A program made the translations under genes and the position numbers. This document shows, piece after piece, positions 26,920 to 36,473 of a stretch of DNA of 64,000 bases. This stretch comes from an uncultured Roseovarius sp. (GTDB lineage Bacteria; Pseudomonadota; Alphaproteobacteria; Rhodobacterales; Rhodobacteraceae). The notes under the pieces were generated by a model that was not told the origin of the DNA, did no database searches, and worked only from the letters and a program-made list of their open reading frames with translations. The stretch is from positions 383,001 through 447,000 of the forward strand of contig CANMOU010000002.1 in the NCBI GenBank assembly GCA_947499555.1, read 5' to 3'. Positions within the stretch are counted from its first letter, which is position 1; each line of letters starts with the position of its first letter.

Positions 26920-27210
26920 CTAACCCGTCAGTATCGCGCTCACCTTCAGGGCTCGCTGGGTGTTGCCTTCAACCTTCAGCTTGCCGGACATAAACGCCAT
27001 GACCGGGTTCTGATCACCTGACAGGATGTTGCGAAAGACCTCGTCACTGGCGATGAGCACCACGTCGGCCTCTTCATCACCCGCCCGCGCACCGGCCTCG
27101 TCCAACATGACAGAGCCTTCACCGGTGATCACCAGCTTGGCGGTGCCGCGGATTGTGCCCTTGGCCTTGGGGTCAAGTTCAGTCACATAGCTGTCGACAA
27201 CAGTGCTCAT
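26920..27210 (-). CDS. SCP2 sterol-binding domain protein
   Basis: A 96-residue single-domain protein of the SCP2 lipid-binding fold (AKGTIRGTAKLVITGEG near the start, PVMAFMSGKLKVEGNTQRAL near the end). Stand-alone SCP2 proteins are thought to bind fatty-acyl or other hydrophobic ligands in the cytoplasm; the ligand here is unknown. GGAGA precedes the ATG by 9 bases. It is the first gene after moaE on the minus strand, with a 73-bp gap. Confidence 0.9.
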   Translation of the reverse strand: MSTVVDSYVTELDPKAKGTIRGTAKLVITGEGSVMLDEAGARAGDEEADVVLIASDEVFRNILSGDQNPVMAFMSGKLKVEGNTQRALKVSAILTG

Positions 27211-27283
27211 CTTGGCGCTCTCCGGGTTGGTGCTTTCTGCAGATGTGACCGCTCAAGGGCAGCAGCGCAAATCAAACATTGCG

Positions 27284-27727
27284 TCACTCCCAGCGCGACA
27301 GCGCATCTTCGTCCTCATCCTTGGCCGCAACCCAATCCTGACCAGCGCCCGTCACTTCCTTTTTCCAGAAGGGGGCGCGGGACTTGAGATAGTCCATCAG
27401 AAATTCCGCCGCTTCAAAGGCATCAACCCGGTGCGGCGCGGCGGTGGCGACCATCATGATCAGGTCATCGGCTTTCAGCGCCCCGTGGCGGTGGATCACC
27501 AGAACGTCGCCCAAAGACCAGCGCTCTTTCGCCTCCGATGCGATCTTGGCCAACGCCTTCTCGGTCATGCCGGGGTAATGCTCGATCTGCATCACATCCA
27601 GACCGGCCTCGATGTCGCGCACGATCCCTGTGAAGGTCACGACAGCGCCCATGCCGGTCTGACGCGCCGCAAAGGCGCTGGTCTCGACGCCAAGGTCAAA
27701 TGCCTCTTCCTGTACGCGCACGTCCAT
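27284..27727 (-). CDS. moaE: Molybdopterin synthase catalytic subunit MoaE
   Basis: Large subunit of molybdopterin synthase; it takes sulfur from the MoaD C-terminus and puts it into precursor Z. The 147 residues show TGMGAVVTFTGIVRD, IEHYPGMTEKAL, HRHGALKADD and the active-site FWKKE lysines. It starts 6 bp after moaD. The operon order uvrC-pgsA-moaD-moaE is widespread in Alphaproteobacteria. Confidence 0.96.
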   Translation of the reverse strand: MDVRVQEEAFDLGVETSAFAARQTGMGAVVTFTGIVRDIEAGLDVMQIEHYPGMTEKALAKIASEAKERWSLGDVLVIHRHGALKADDLIMMVATAAPHRVDAFEAAEFLMDYLKSRAPFWKKEVTGAGQDWVAAKDEDEDALSRWE

Positions 27728-27733
27728 CCGGCC

Positions 27734-27979
27734 TCAGCCTCCTGTCATCGGCGGAAAGAACGCCACTTCGCGCGCGCCGGCCAAAGGCGCATCAAAATCG
27801 GCCAGTTCCTGATCGACCGCAACACGCAATGCATCGAGATCAGCAAAGGCCGCCTCGTAGCGCGGCTCGCGGGCGCGCAGCTCCTCGACCAGGTCTCGCA
27901 CCGTCGCGGCGGTTGTCTCGATACGGTCCTTGGGTTGACCAATCCGCTCGCGGACCCAGGCAAAATACAGAACGTCCAT
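27734..27979 (-). CDS. moaD: Molybdopterin synthase sulfur carrier MoaD
   Basis: An 81-residue ubiquitin-fold protein ending in the Gly-Gly tail (PPMTGG) that is adenylated and then thiocarboxylated. MDVLYFAWVRERIG at the start and VAVDQE-type residues near position 50 fit MoaD. It lies between pgsA (3 bp) and moaE (6 bp) and is clearly co-translated with MoaE, its partner. Confidence 0.94.
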   Translation of the reverse strand: MDVLYFAWVRERIGQPKDRIETTAATVRDLVEELRAREPRYEAAFADLDALRVAVDQELADFDAPLAGAREVAFFPPMTGG

Positions 27980-27982
27980 TGA

Positions 27983-28642
27983 TCAGTCCTTCAGAAACGG
28001 CACGGACTTTCGGAAATAGTCGATGCCAGAAACCAATGTCATTGCAGCCGCCAGCCACAAAAGCCAGAGCCCTGCATGTCCAGTTATGATCATCCCCTGA
28101 AACTTCCAGCTCAGGCCAAACAGGTCCTCTTCCCGCCCTTCGAGAATATCGAGAACGATCTGCTCATCCATGCCCAGTGACGACATGCCGAAATAATGCT
28201 CGAAAACGCCCTGGGCGAAAAGCACCGCGATGGCGATCATCTGGAAGGTGGTTTTCCACTTGGCCAGCTTCGTGACCTTCAGCGTCCCCGCCGTATCGCC
28301 CAGATATTCCCGCAGGCCCGAGACAAAAACCTCGCGAAAGAGGATCATGGTGGCGGGCAGCACAAGCCAGGGTGACATGGATGAATAGCCCAGAATGACC
28401 GCCAATGCGATGACAACCATCGCCTTGTCGGCGATTGGATCCAACATCGTTCCCAGTTTCGTCGTCTGCTTCCAGAGCCGCGCCAGATAACCATCGAACC
28501 AATCCGTGATCGCGGCGCTGATGAAAAGGACAAGAGCGAACCAATCCGCCCAGGGGCGGTTGAAATACAGAAACATCACCGCCACCATCGGCGCGGCCAG
28601 AAGACGCAAAAGCGTCAGCACATTTGGAATGGTCCACGTCAT
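27983..28642 (-). CDS. pgsA: CDP-diacylglycerol-glycerol-3-phosphate 3-phosphatidyltransferase
   Basis: Inner-membrane enzyme that makes phosphatidylglycerol phosphate, the committed step to phosphatidylglycerol and cardiolipin. The CDP-alcohol phosphotransferase signature is spread over DWFDGYLAR ... LGTMLDPIADK (near residues 46-72). The 219 residues hold about five hydrophobic helices, with IPNVLTLLRLLAAP at the start. It lies between uvrC and moaD in the conserved alphaproteobacterial order. Confidence 0.95.
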   Translation of the reverse strand: MTWTIPNVLTLLRLLAAPMVAVMFLYFNRPWADWFALVLFISAAITDWFDGYLARLWKQTTKLGTMLDPIADKAMVVIALAVILGYSSMSPWLVLPATMILFREVFVSGLREYLGDTAGTLKVTKLAKWKTTFQMIAIAVLFAQGVFEHYFGMSSLGMDEQIVLDILEGREEDLFGLSWKFQGMIITGHAGLWLLWLAAAMTLVSGIDYFRKSVPFLKD

Positions 28643-28712
28643 GAGCGATTAGTAGACGCAAGCGTCTGGCTGCGAAAGCCCCGATCTCGACCCGTCCAAA
28701 GCCGCAAAGACA

Positions 28713-28790
28713 CTTCTTTCTTGTCTGAAATACCCCGGGGAGCGCGAGGGGCTGGCCCCTCGCATCGGTCGGCGTGCCGCAGGCACGGCG
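28713..28790 (-). repeat. Intergenic hairpin element after uvrC (Rhodobacterales-type repeat)
   Basis: On the minus strand, past the uvrC stop, come two hairpins: CGTGCC-tgc-GGCACG (28773-28787) and GCGAGGGG-ccag-CCCCTCGC (28744-28763), then CCCCGGGGTATTTCAGACAAGAAAG. I recall similar GC hairpins followed by GGGGTATTT-like tails as common 3'-end repeats in Roseobacter-group genomes. Only this copy is present in the window, so the repeat status is from memory. It probably ends uvrC transcripts or protects their 3' ends. Confidence 0.5.
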
Positions 28791-28802
28791 AAACCGGATA
28801 AC

Positions 28803-30686
28803 TCACCCCTTGTCGTGAAAATGGTCGTAGATCTTCTGCGCCAGCGCCTCTGAAACGCCCTCGACGACCTTCAGATCAGCCAGCGCCGCACGGCTCACCG
28901 CCTTGGCCGACCCGAAATGCGCCAGCAGCGCGCGCTTGCGGGAGGCACCGACGCCCGCAATCTCGTCGAGCGGTGAGGCCGCCACGGCTTTGGCGCGTTT
29001 CGCCCGGTGCGTGCCGATGGCGAAGCGGTGCGCCTCATCGCGCAAACGCTGAATGAAGTAGAGCACCGGATCGTTGTGTCGCAATGCCATGGCTGTCTTG
29101 CCGATCCGGTGAAACTCTTCCTTGCCGTGGTCCCTGTCGACCCCCTTGGCCACGCCCACCATCGGCAGGCTCTCGGCCCCCATCTCGCGCAGGATCCCGG
29201 CCACCGCGCTCACCTGCCCGGCGCCGCCATCAATCAAAAGAAGATCGGGCCACTGCCCTTTTTGGCGGTCCGGGTCTTCCTTCAGAAGCCGCTTCAGCCG
29301 CCGCGTCAACACCTCTTTCATCATCCCGAAATCATCACCCGGCGTTAACTCTTCGCCCTTGATGTTGAACTTCCGGTACTGGTTTTTCATGAACCCGTCC
29401 GGCCCGGCCACAATCATTGCGCCAACCGCGAAAGCGCCCTGGATATGCGAGTTGTCATAAACCTCGATTCGGTTGGGCGGCGCCGGAAGATCAAAGGCCT
29501 CGGCCACCCCTTTCAGCAGCTTCGCCTGCGTGGCGGATTCTGACATCTTGCGTGCCAGGCTTTCGCGCGCATTGCGCAGGGCGGCCTCCACAAGCTCGGC
29601 CTTTTCGCCCCGTTGCGGCACCAGAATATCGACCTTTCGGCCCAGCTTGCCCGAAAGCGCCGCGCACATCAGATCGGCATTCTCGATCTCATGGCTCAGG
29701 ATCAGCTGCTTCGCCGGATCCTTGGTGTCATAGAACTGCCCCAGAAACGCTTCGAGCGCCTCCGCCTCGTCCACATCGGCACCCACACGCGGGTAAAAAT
29801 CCTTGTTCCCCCAGTTCTGCCCCGCGCGGATAAAGAAGACCTGTACGCAGGCCTGTCCTTTCTCCATGTGAAGCGCGATGAGATCCGCTTCATCCACCGT
29901 ACGCGGATTAATCCCTTGTGCTGTTTGGACCTGCGTGAGTGCCTTGATCCGGTCGCGCAGGGCAGCGGCTCGCTCAAACTCCATGGCTTCAGATGCCGCT
30001 TGCATCTGTGTGCCCAGCTTCTCCTGTATTTCGGTGGATTTGCCCGACAGGTACCGCTGCGCATCCGCCACCTGCGCCGCGTACTCCGCCTTAGAGATCA
30101 ACCCGACACAAGGCGCGGTGCAGCGTTTGATCTGGTATTGCAGGCAGGGTCGCGTGCGGCTGTCGAACTGCGTGTCCGTGCAGTTGCGCAACTGAAAGAC
30201 ACGCTGCAACTGACCTAATGTGCGGTTCACCGCCCCGGCACTTGCAAAAGGCCCGTAATAGCGCCCCTTCTCTTTCTTCGCGCCACGATGCTTCTTGATC
30301 ATCGGAAAATCATGCCCGGTGACCAGAATATTGGGAAAGCTCTTGTCGTCGCGCAAAAGCACGTTGTAGCGCGGCTTCAACTGCTTGATCAGGTTCTGCT
30401 CCAGGAGCAGCGCCTCGGTTTCCGTGGCCGTGGTCAGGAACATCATCGAGGCTGTCTCGGAAATCATCCGCGCGATGCGCGGCGTATGCCCGGTGGGGCG
30501 CGCATAGCTTGAGACCCGCGCCTTCAGATTGCGCGCCTTGCCCACATATAGCACCTGCGACTGCGGGCCGAGCATGCGGTAAACCCCGGGCGCGCCACTT
30601 AAGGTCTTAAGATAGCTCTGGATCACCTCATGCCCGGTTGGCGGGGCGGTTTCAGTCGTTTCAGAGGGTGGCGTTTGAGCGGACAT
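28803..30686 (-). CDS. uvrC: Excinuclease ABC subunit C
   Basis: Nuclease of nucleotide excision repair; it cuts on both sides of a lesion marked by UvrAB. Domains in order: GIY-YIG nuclease ([10 protein letters not shown]...[17 protein letters not shown], residues 31-60), a Cys motif ([17 protein letters not shown]), UVR motif near residue 220, RNase H-like endonuclease ([22 protein letters not shown]), and a C-terminal helix-hairpin-helix pair ([35 protein letters not shown]). Length 627 is normal. No LexA box was found in the 290 bp upstream. Confidence 0.97.
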   Translation of the reverse strand: MSAQTPPSETTETAPPTGHEVIQSYLKTLSGAPGVYRMLGPQSQVLYVGKARNLKARVSSYARPTGHTPRIARMISETASMMFLTTATETEALLLEQNLIKQLKPRYNVLLRDDKSFPNILVTGHDFPMIKKHRGAKKEKGRYYGPFASAGAVNRTLGQLQRVFQLRNCTDTQFDSRTRPCLQYQIKRCTAPCVGLISKAEYAAQVADAQRYLSGKSTEIQEKLGTQMQAASEAMEFERAAALRDRIKALTQVQTAQGINPRTVDEADLIALHMEKGQACVQVFFIRAGQNWGNKDFYPRVGADVDEAEALEAFLGQFYDTKDPAKQLILSHEIENADLMCAALSGKLGRKVDILVPQRGEKAELVEAALRNARESLARKMSESATQAKLLKGVAEAFDLPAPPNRIEVYDNSHIQGAFAVGAMIVAGPDGFMKNQYRKFNIKGEELTPGDDFGMMKEVLTRRLKRLLKEDPDRQKGQWPDLLLIDGGAGQVSAVAGILREMGAESLPMVGVAKGVDRDHGKEEFHRIGKTAMALRHNDPVLYFIQRLRDEAHRFAIGTHRAKRAKAVAASPLDEIAGVGASRKRALLAHFGSAKAVSRAALADLKVVEGVSEALAQKIYDHFHDKG

Positions 30687-30832
30687 ATGCCTGACGTATG
30701 ATTCTTATCCTGCGCTGCAATCTTATCGCGTTGGGAGCAAGAGAAAACATGTCCACGAAAGATGTGGATAACTCTGCTGATAAGTTTTGGAGAGCATGGA
30801 TTTTTCGTTGTTTTTGGCTGCCTTCATCGATT

Positions 30833-30932
30833 TGCCTAAAATTTAGGCAGTTTTTCAGCATATTGATTTTAAACAGAAAAAACTTTGTATTTCCTCAAAA
30901 CACTGAAAACGTTGACACTTTTGTGAACGTTT
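30833..30932. promoter_or_regulatory. AT-rich region upstream of uvrC with two inverted repeats
   Basis: TGCCTAAA-A-TTTAGGCA (30833-30849) is a perfect 8-bp dyad, followed on the plus strand by GTTTTT. AAACGTT ... AACGTTT (30907-30932) is a perfect 7-bp dyad with a nested CAC/GTG. Both lie in the AT-rich gap between the SDR gene and uvrC. They could be operators, or a weak bidirectional terminator in the first case. No gene or sRNA can be assigned with confidence. Confidence 0.35.
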
Positions 30933-30973
30933 GGTGACAGGCATGCAAGCGGTGCAAAAGTTGACGTTACGTC

Positions 30974-31771
30974 CTACAGGTCAACGCCGACAACATCCGG
31001 CGTCTGCCACGCCAGGTGCTGACCACCATCAACGCACAGAAGCTGCCCGGTGATCGCAGGTGCGTCAATAAAATAGCCCAGCGCAGCGGTGATATCATCT
31101 GGGCTCGCGCCACGCTTGAGCACGGTCCGCGCACGTTGCTTGGCGAATTGTTCTAGCGTCTGTTCGGTGCTCTGCAGGGTCGGCCCGGGGCCAATCCCGT
31201 TCACGCGCACACGCGGCGCAAGGGCCTGCGCGGCGGTTCGGGTCATGGCCCAAAGGCCCATCTTGGCAATGGTATAGCTGGCAAAATGCGGCGTAAGCTT
31301 ACGCACCCGCTGGTCGATCATGTTGATCACCAGACCCTGGGCCACCGGCTCGTTCATGTCATCGATCACCGGCTCGGGCACTTGGGCGGCAAATTTTTGT
31401 GTCAGGACAAAAGGCGCGCGCAGATTGGACTCGATATGCATATCCCAGGTCTCACGCGTGGCGTTCTCAAAGGTGTCCTGCTCAAAGATCGACGCGTTGT
31501 TGACCAAAAGTGTCAGCGGCCCGTCCAAAGCCTCTGACGCCCGCGCAACAAGGGACTGAACAGAATCTTCTTGCAGCAAATCCGCTTGCAGCGCCGCCGC
31601 GACCCGACCTTTGGCGCGGATGGTATCCACAACCTCGTCTGCCCCCACCGTGGATGTGGCATAGTGCACGGCAACATCATATCCGCGCGCCCCAAGATAA
31701 AGCGCAATCGCGCGTCCCACGCGTTTGCCGGCACCTGTTACAATGGCTTTTCCGCCTGGGGCTGTTGCCAT
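30974..31771 (-). CDS. SDR-family oxidoreductase, pteridine-reductase-like
   Basis: NAD(P)H-dependent short-chain dehydrogenase. The 265 residues contain the coenzyme loop TGAGKRVGRAIA (an Arg in place of the second Gly, as in pteridine reductase PTR1 and FolM), LVNNAS, and the catalytic Tyr-Lys pair in SYTIAKMGLWAM. The C-terminal VNGIGPGPTL and LLCVDGGQHL are standard. A role in pterin or folate reduction is plausible but not proven. AGGAG lies 7 bases before the ATG. It follows the exchanger gene by 13 bp in a four-gene minus-strand run. Confidence 0.85.
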   Translation of the reverse strand: MATAPGGKAIVTGAGKRVGRAIALYLGARGYDVAVHYATSTVGADEVVDTIRAKGRVAAALQADLLQEDSVQSLVARASEALDGPLTLLVNNASIFEQDTFENATRETWDMHIESNLRAPFVLTQKFAAQVPEPVIDDMNEPVAQGLVINMIDQRVRKLTPHFASYTIAKMGLWAMTRTAAQALAPRVRVNGIGPGPTLQSTEQTLEQFAKQRARTVLKRGASPDDITAALGYFIDAPAITGQLLCVDGGQHLAWQTPDVVGVDL

Positions 31772-31784
31772 AAGACAGCTCCTC

Positions 31785-32762
31785 TTAACTCAGAACCACG
31801 ATCACATAGATCACATAAAGCGCCGTCAGAACAATGCCCCAACGTCGCGTGATATCGCGATTGAAAAAGACGAAAGGAATGATCAAAAGCGACGCGCCCA
31901 GCATCACCCAAAGATCGAACGCCAGGAATTCCGGGTCCACCGGTATCGGCCCGACCATTGTGGTGATGCCGATGATAGCCAGCAGATTGAACATGTTTGA
32001 GCCGATCACGTTGCCAAGAGCAACATCGGCCTTGCCACGACGGGCCGCCATAACAGTGGTCGCCAGTTCCGGAAGTGATGTGCCAAGCGCGACGAGTGTC
32101 AGGCCAATCACCGCATCGCTAACCCCAAAACTTCTCGCAATGATCGATGCGTTATCCACCAGAAGGCTCGCGCCCAAAGGCAGACCCACAAGACCCAGCA
32201 CCAGAAAGACAATGATCTGCCACCAGGGCATGTTGGGGTCCGCGCCTTCCGGCTCTTCCGGCTCTTCCTTGTCATCATCCGGGGCGCAATCGAGAACAAG
32301 CGCACAGTTTTTGCGATGACGATGCGCGTCGCGAAAGGCATCAAACAGCACATAGGCCAGCAATGCCAAGAGCACGAAGCCAGCGAGCATGTCAAAGACA
32401 CCCCGGAAAGCCAGCGCGATGAAGACCAATGTCGCGGCGATCATCATCAAATAGGTTTTTCGAGTGTTGCAATGCGATGTGTAGAGCACCGCAAGCATGG
32501 CCGGGACACCCATCACCAACAGGATATTCGCGGTGTTCGACCCGACGACATTGCCAAGTGCCAGACCCGGCTTGCCGTCCAGAACCGCACTGACCGAGAT
32601 CAGAAGCTCTGGTGCGGAGGTGCCAAAGGCGACAATGGTCAGGCTGACAATCAGGGCCGGCACACCAAGGCGAAGGCTCAGGTTGACGGCCCCCTTGACC
32701 AGCGCATCACCTGCCAGAAGCAAGATAAGCAGGCCAAGCCCGGACAGCAGCCAGGGCATCAT
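31785..32762 (-). CDS. Calcium/sodium exchanger, CaCA family (YrbG-like)
   Basis: Inner-membrane cation antiporter. The 325 residues form two inverted repeats of five helices each. The alpha-1 repeat has VAFGTSAPELLIS and GNVVGSNTANILLV, the alpha-2 repeat VALGTSLPELATTV and GNVIGSNMFNLLAI; each carries the ion-binding Glu. An acidic, cytoplasmic loop (DDDKEEPEEPEGAD) separates the halves and may bind calcium. Its start overlaps the stop of the zinc-ribbon gene by ATGA. Confidence 0.93.
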   Translation of the reverse strand: MMPWLLSGLGLLILLLAGDALVKGAVNLSLRLGVPALIVSLTIVAFGTSAPELLISVSAVLDGKPGLALGNVVGSNTANILLVMGVPAMLAVLYTSHCNTRKTYLMMIAATLVFIALAFRGVFDMLAGFVLLALLAYVLFDAFRDAHRHRKNCALVLDCAPDDDKEEPEEPEGADPNMPWWQIIVFLVLGLVGLPLGASLLVDNASIIARSFGVSDAVIGLTLVALGTSLPELATTVMAARRGKADVALGNVIGSNMFNLLAIIGITTMVGPIPVDPEFLAFDLWVMLGASLLIIPFVFFNRDITRRWGIVLTALYVIYVIVVLS

Positions 32763-32929
32763 GAGCGCTTATCCTTTCCGCACGGACACGGGCCTTTGCC
32801 AATCCGGAACCGTCCGCAATTTGGGCATTTGGCGGATTGCAGCTTCTTCTGACCGGGAAAGCGCAGCCGGCCAAACATCGCCAGGATGGCCATGAACACC
32901 AGAAAAAGTATGGCGATCTTGGACAGCAC
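32759..32929 (-). CDS. Small membrane protein with zinc-ribbon-like tail
   Basis: A 56-residue protein: one N-terminal membrane helix (AILFLVFMAILAMFG), a basic stretch, then CPNCGRFRIGKGPCPCG, which gives four cysteines in a zinc-ribbon pattern, in the cytoplasm if the helix is N-out. The GTG at 32929 is one base after the stop of the S49 peptidase gene and is the likely start by coupling; an in-frame ATG at 32983 lies inside that gene. Function unknown; it may recruit or sense the peptidase or the exchanger it lies between. Confidence 0.65.
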   Translation of the reverse strand: MLSKIAILFLVFMAILAMFGRLRFPGQKKLQSAKCPNCGRFRIGKGPCPCGKDKRS

Positions 32930-32930
32930 G

Positions 32931-33728
32931 TCAGAGTCCGAACCGCGCGTAAGCCGCGCGTTCTTCGATGGCGGCAAAGGCATCCTCGGCCATGGTCATC
33001 CCAAAGCGCTGAAAAAGACCTCGTTTGCGGCCATAGACCGAAAAGCGAACCTTGTCGCCGTAAAGCTCTTTCAGCTTGGGCACCAGGTGGCCGACACCAT
33101 CGGCCAGTCCAAGCTCGACACCGCGAGAGCCAAGCCAGAATTCGCCGGTGAAAAGGTCTTCGTCCTCGGTTAGGCGATCGCCACGCCGTGTCTTGATCTG
33201 AGCGATGAACGACGTGTGCATGTCTTCCAGAAGGGTCTTGAGCCGGGCAACATCTTCCTTCTTTTCCGGCCTGAACGGGTCAAGTGTGCTTTTGGACTTG
33301 CCCGCTGTGTAGACGCGACGCTCGATACCCTGACGTGACAGAAAGACATGCGCACCGAAGCCTGCAGAGATCACGCCGATTGAGCCGACAATAGAGTTTT
33401 CATCCACCCAGATGTCATCTGCCGCGCTGGCCAGCCAATAGCCACCAGAGGCGGCGACATCTTCGACAAACGCGTGAACCGGAATCTCTTTTTCCTCGGC
33501 CAGACGGCGAATGCGCGCGGCGATCAGGGCAGACTGCACCGGTGAGCCACCCGGCGAATTGATCACAAGCGCCACCGCCGCCGGTTTGCCCTTGCGAAAG
33601 GCCTTTTCGATCACCGGCGCCATCGCCTCGTCATTGAGCGGCATACGCCCCCCCGCGCCGATCGCACCACTTAGGCGAACGACGGCAACCAGGGGGTTCC
33701 GTTTGATGAAGGGCAGACGCAAATCCAT
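32931..33728 (-). CDS. S49-family signal peptide peptidase-like protease
   Basis: Serine protease of the SppA/SohB family. The 265 residues include VINSPGGSP (oxyanion region, 56-63), the nucleophile Ser94 in AASGGYWLAS and a general-base Lys in TAGKSKSTLDPF (144-146). The protein is a single-domain form, about half the size of E. coli SppA. No clear N-terminal membrane helix is seen from the start chosen (MDLRLPFIKRNP), so it may be cytoplasmic or peripheral. Alternative starts lie at 33737 (ATG) and 33773 (TTG). First gene of the run to the SDR gene. Confidence 0.88.
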   Translation of the reverse strand: MDLRLPFIKRNPLVAVVRLSGAIGAGGRMPLNDEAMAPVIEKAFRKGKPAAVALVINSPGGSPVQSALIAARIRRLAEEKEIPVHAFVEDVAASGGYWLASAADDIWVDENSIVGSIGVISAGFGAHVFLSRQGIERRVYTAGKSKSTLDPFRPEKKEDVARLKTLLEDMHTSFIAQIKTRRGDRLTEDEDLFTGEFWLGSRGVELGLADGVGHLVPKLKELYGDKVRFSVYGRKRGLFQRFGMTMAEDAFAAIEERAAYARFGL

Positions 33729-33854
33729 CCGTGGCATGTAGAATGTCGATGCGCCCCAGACAAGGTGCGCCAAGGGCGGGCGTGGCCGGCGCTGCCAAAA
33801 AGATTACCCCAAGGGCATTTTCGCCACGCCATAAGCCTATGTTTCACGGCCCCG

Positions 33855-34616
33855 TCAACTGCGGATGCGGTACCCGGTTTTGAAGATGCGCCATACCAGA
33901 AATAGACAAAGCGCTGTGAAGGCGGCGATGGCGAAAAGGCTTAGCCCGATAGAGACATCCGCCTGCCCAAAGAAGGACCAGCGAAACCCGGACACAAGAT
34001 AGACGACCGGATTGAAAAGCGTCACGGTCTGCCAGATCGGCGGCAGCATGGAGATTGAGTAGAATGATCCTCCCAGGAACACCAGCGGCGTCACGATGAG
34101 CAAAGGCACAAGTTGCAACTGCTCAAAACTCTGCGCCCAAATTCCGATGATGAACCCAAAGAGCGAAAAGCTGATGCAGGTCATCAGCAGAAAGGCCACC
34201 ATGGCCAGCGGGTACTGTATCTGCAGATCGACAAAAAGCGCCGAGGTCGCAAGGATCACCGTGCCGATGAAGAGCGCTTTGGTCGCCGCCGCGCCGACAT
34301 AGCCGATGACGATCTCAAAGAATGTCACCGGGGCCGACAAGAGCTCGAAGATCGTGCCGATGAATTTCGGAAAATAGATGCCGAATGACGCCGCAGAGAT
34401 GGCCTGTGTCATCACCGATAGCATGATCAGCCCAGGCACGATAAAGGCGCCATAGCTCACCCCTTCCACCTCGTCGATGCGGCTGCCGATGGCGGCGCCA
34501 AAGACCACAAAGTAAAGCGAGGTCGACAGAACCGGCGAGACAAAGCTTTGCAAGAGCGTCCGGAAAAACCGCGCCATCTCGAACCTGTAGATGGCACTGA
34601 TCGCAAGGATATTCAT
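33855..34616 (-). CDS. ABC-2 type exporter permease
   Basis: Membrane subunit of a two-gene ABC exporter of the YadH type. The 253 residues hold six hydrophobic helices; [23 protein letters not shown] at the N-terminus and [24 protein letters not shown] in the middle are ABC-2 marks. It is coupled to the ATPase gene by ATGA. The substrate is unknown; related pairs move drugs, lipids or polysaccharide precursors. Confidence 0.92.
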   Translation of the reverse strand: MNILAISAIYRFEMARFFRTLLQSFVSPVLSTSLYFVVFGAAIGSRIDEVEGVSYGAFIVPGLIMLSVMTQAISAASFGIYFPKFIGTIFELLSAPVTFFEIVIGYVGAAATKALFIGTVILATSALFVDLQIQYPLAMVAFLLMTCISFSLFGFIIGIWAQSFEQLQLVPLLIVTPLVFLGGSFYSISMLPPIWQTVTLFNPVVYLVSGFRWSFFGQADVSIGLSLFAIAAFTALCLFLVWRIFKTGYRIRS

Positions 34617-35542
34617 GCCGCACCCTCCTTTACGAGATCGACGAAGATCTCCTCAAGGCTCGATTCCTTTGTCTGAATGTCGCGCAGGGTGATCCCAGCA
34701 CTGGCAAGATCCTGCAAAAGACGTGTGATTCCAGTGCGTTCCGCCCGAGTGTCGTAGGTGTAGGTCAGACTCATGCCATCCCCGCTCATCTCAAGATCAT
34801 AGCCCGCAAGCGCATCGGGCACAGCATCAACCGCGCTTGTCAGATCAATCCGCAGGACCTTGCGCCCAAGCTGTTTCATCAGCGCGGCTTTCTCCTCGAC
34901 CAGAAGGATCTCACCGCCATTGATCACCGCCACACGGTCGGCGATCGCCTCGGCCTCTTCGATGTAATGCGTCGTCAGGATGATGGTCACACCGTCACGG
35001 CGCAGCTCCTCGACGATCTGCCACATGTCACGGCGCAGCTCGACATCAACGCCCGCGGTCGGCTCATCAAGGAACAAAATCCGCGGCTCATGACAAAGCG
35101 CCTTGGCAATCAGGACCCGCCGTTTCATGCCGCCCGACAATTCCTTGAGCTGCGCATCGCGTTTGTCCCACAAGGTCAGCTGCCGCAGAATGCGTTCGAT
35201 CAATGCATCATCGCGTGGCTTGCCGAACAGGCCGCGGGAAAACCGCACAGTGTTGAGCACCTTCTCAAACGGCTCAAGCGCCACCTCCTGCGGCACCAGC
35301 CCGATCAGCCGCCGCGCCTCGCGGAAATCGTCCTGAATGTCGTGCCCACCGACAACAGCAGTGCCGGAACTGGGCTGCGTGATCCCGCAAAGCGCAGAAA
35401 TCAACGTTGTTTTGCCGGCACCATTGGGGCCAAGCAGCGCCAGAATCTCGCCCTGCTCGATCTCAAGCGATACGCCTTTGAGCGCCTCAAAACCGCCGGC
35501 ATAAGTTTTCCTGAGGTCCTTGACCTCGACAATGGCTGACAT
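34613..35542 (-). CDS. ABC-2 type exporter ATP-binding protein
   Basis: ATPase of the same exporter (YadG/CcmA type). It has Walker [13 protein letters not shown]-loop GLVPQE, signature [15 protein letters not shown], Walker [13 protein letters not shown] and the switch His TTHYIEEAE. After the cassette comes the usual C-terminal extension of about 90 residues, for a total of 309. The ATG at 35542 follows GGGGACAG and starts [14 protein letters not shown]; the frame is open further upstream but that part is unlike the family. Confidence 0.94.
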   Translation of the reverse strand: MSAIVEVKDLRKTYAGGFEALKGVSLEIEQGEILALLGPNGAGKTTLISALCGITQPSSGTAVVGGHDIQDDFREARRLIGLVPQEVALEPFEKVLNTVRFSRGLFGKPRDDALIERILRQLTLWDKRDAQLKELSGGMKRRVLIAKALCHEPRILFLDEPTAGVDVELRRDMWQIVEELRRDGVTIILTTHYIEEAEAIADRVAVINGGEILLVEEKAALMKQLGRKVLRIDLTSAVDAVPDALAGYDLEMSGDGMSLTYTYDTRAERTGITRLLQDLASAGITLRDIQTKESSLEEIFVDLVKEGAA

Positions 35543-35789
35543 TCTGTCCCCGCTTTTCATGCGCATGGCCGGTAATGGCTTATGGCGCAATCTAATCCCC
35601 TGACTTCGGTGTGCAACATACACATCGCGCAAGTGACCTGTGCATTTTCGCATATCAACGTCACGCCTTGGTCAACGCAGTGTTTCCAAATTCTGGATTG
35701 ATTAGCGCTTTCTTAACCTCAACCATCGGATGTTAAGGCGGGTTGGGTCCACCTTGGGGTTAACAGTGTCTTGTATGGGGTCGGGGCTG

Positions 35790-36473
35790 ATGAAACACCT
35801 GCATTTTTTGATCGCTGCGCTGGCATGTTTGGGCGTTGCGGGATGTACCGAAGCCATTCGCCATGACGAAAACCCTCGCATTCTCTTGATGGGGGATTCG
35901 ATGATGGCCGTGCATGGCGTGCGCGGAAGGGCGGTCGCCGACGCCATGGAACAGCGCTTGGGTGAGCAGGTTGTAGACCGGTCGGTGACCGGCGCCCGGT
36001 TTCTCTATGCTCTGCCCATTTCCGGTGCGGCGGGTCTCAACATCACCAAGCAATATCGCGAGGGTAACTGGAACTGGGTTGTCCTGAACGGTGGCGGGAA
36101 CGACCTCTTGTGGGGCTGCGGCTGCGGGCCATGTCGCGGCAAGATCAACCGCCTGATTTCCGAGGATGGACGGCGTGGCGTCATTCCGGGCCTTGTCTCA
36201 AGACTCCGCCACAATGGCGCCAAGGTTATCTTCGTGGGCTACCTGCGCACACCCGGCGTGACCTCGCCAATTGAGCATTGCGTTGATGAAGGGCAGGAAA
36301 TGGATGCCCGCGTCGCGCGCCTCGCGGCGCTTGACCGGGGTGTGCATTTTATCTCGCTGCAGGATCTGGTGCCCAATGGGGACCGCAGCTTTCACGCGCC
36401 CGATCTGATCCATCCATCGGTCAAGGGAAGCGATGCCATCGGTGCGCGCATCGCCGCGACGATCATGAGATAA
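35790..36473 (+). CDS. SGNH/GDSL-hydrolase-like lipoprotein
   Basis: A 227-residue lipoprotein: signal MKHLHFLIAALACLGVAGC with a lipobox Cys at 19, then an SGNH-fold esterase domain. ILLMGDSMMAVHG carries the nucleophile Ser, LNGGGNDLLWGCGCGPC the Gly/Asn of blocks II-III, and DLIHPSVKG the Asp-His pair. The extra cysteine cluster (GCGCGPC) is unusual. Probable substrates are acylated envelope components. It overlaps convergent coxG-like gene by 11 bp. Confidence 0.85.
   Translation: MKHLHFLIAALACLGVAGCTEAIRHDENPRILLMGDSMMAVHGVRGRAVADAMEQRLGEQVVDRSVTGARFLYALPISGAAGLNITKQYREGNWNWVVLNGGGNDLLWGCGCGPCRGKINRLISEDGRRGVIPGLVSRLRHNGAKVIFVGYLRTPGVTSPIEHCVDEGQEMDARVARLAALDRGVHFISLQDLVPNGDRSFHAPDLIHPSVKGSDAIGARIAATIMR

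Noticed and set aside
30698-30937. 79-codon plus-strand frame upstream of uvrC
   Set aside because: AT-rich intergenic translation without a ribosome site or motif.
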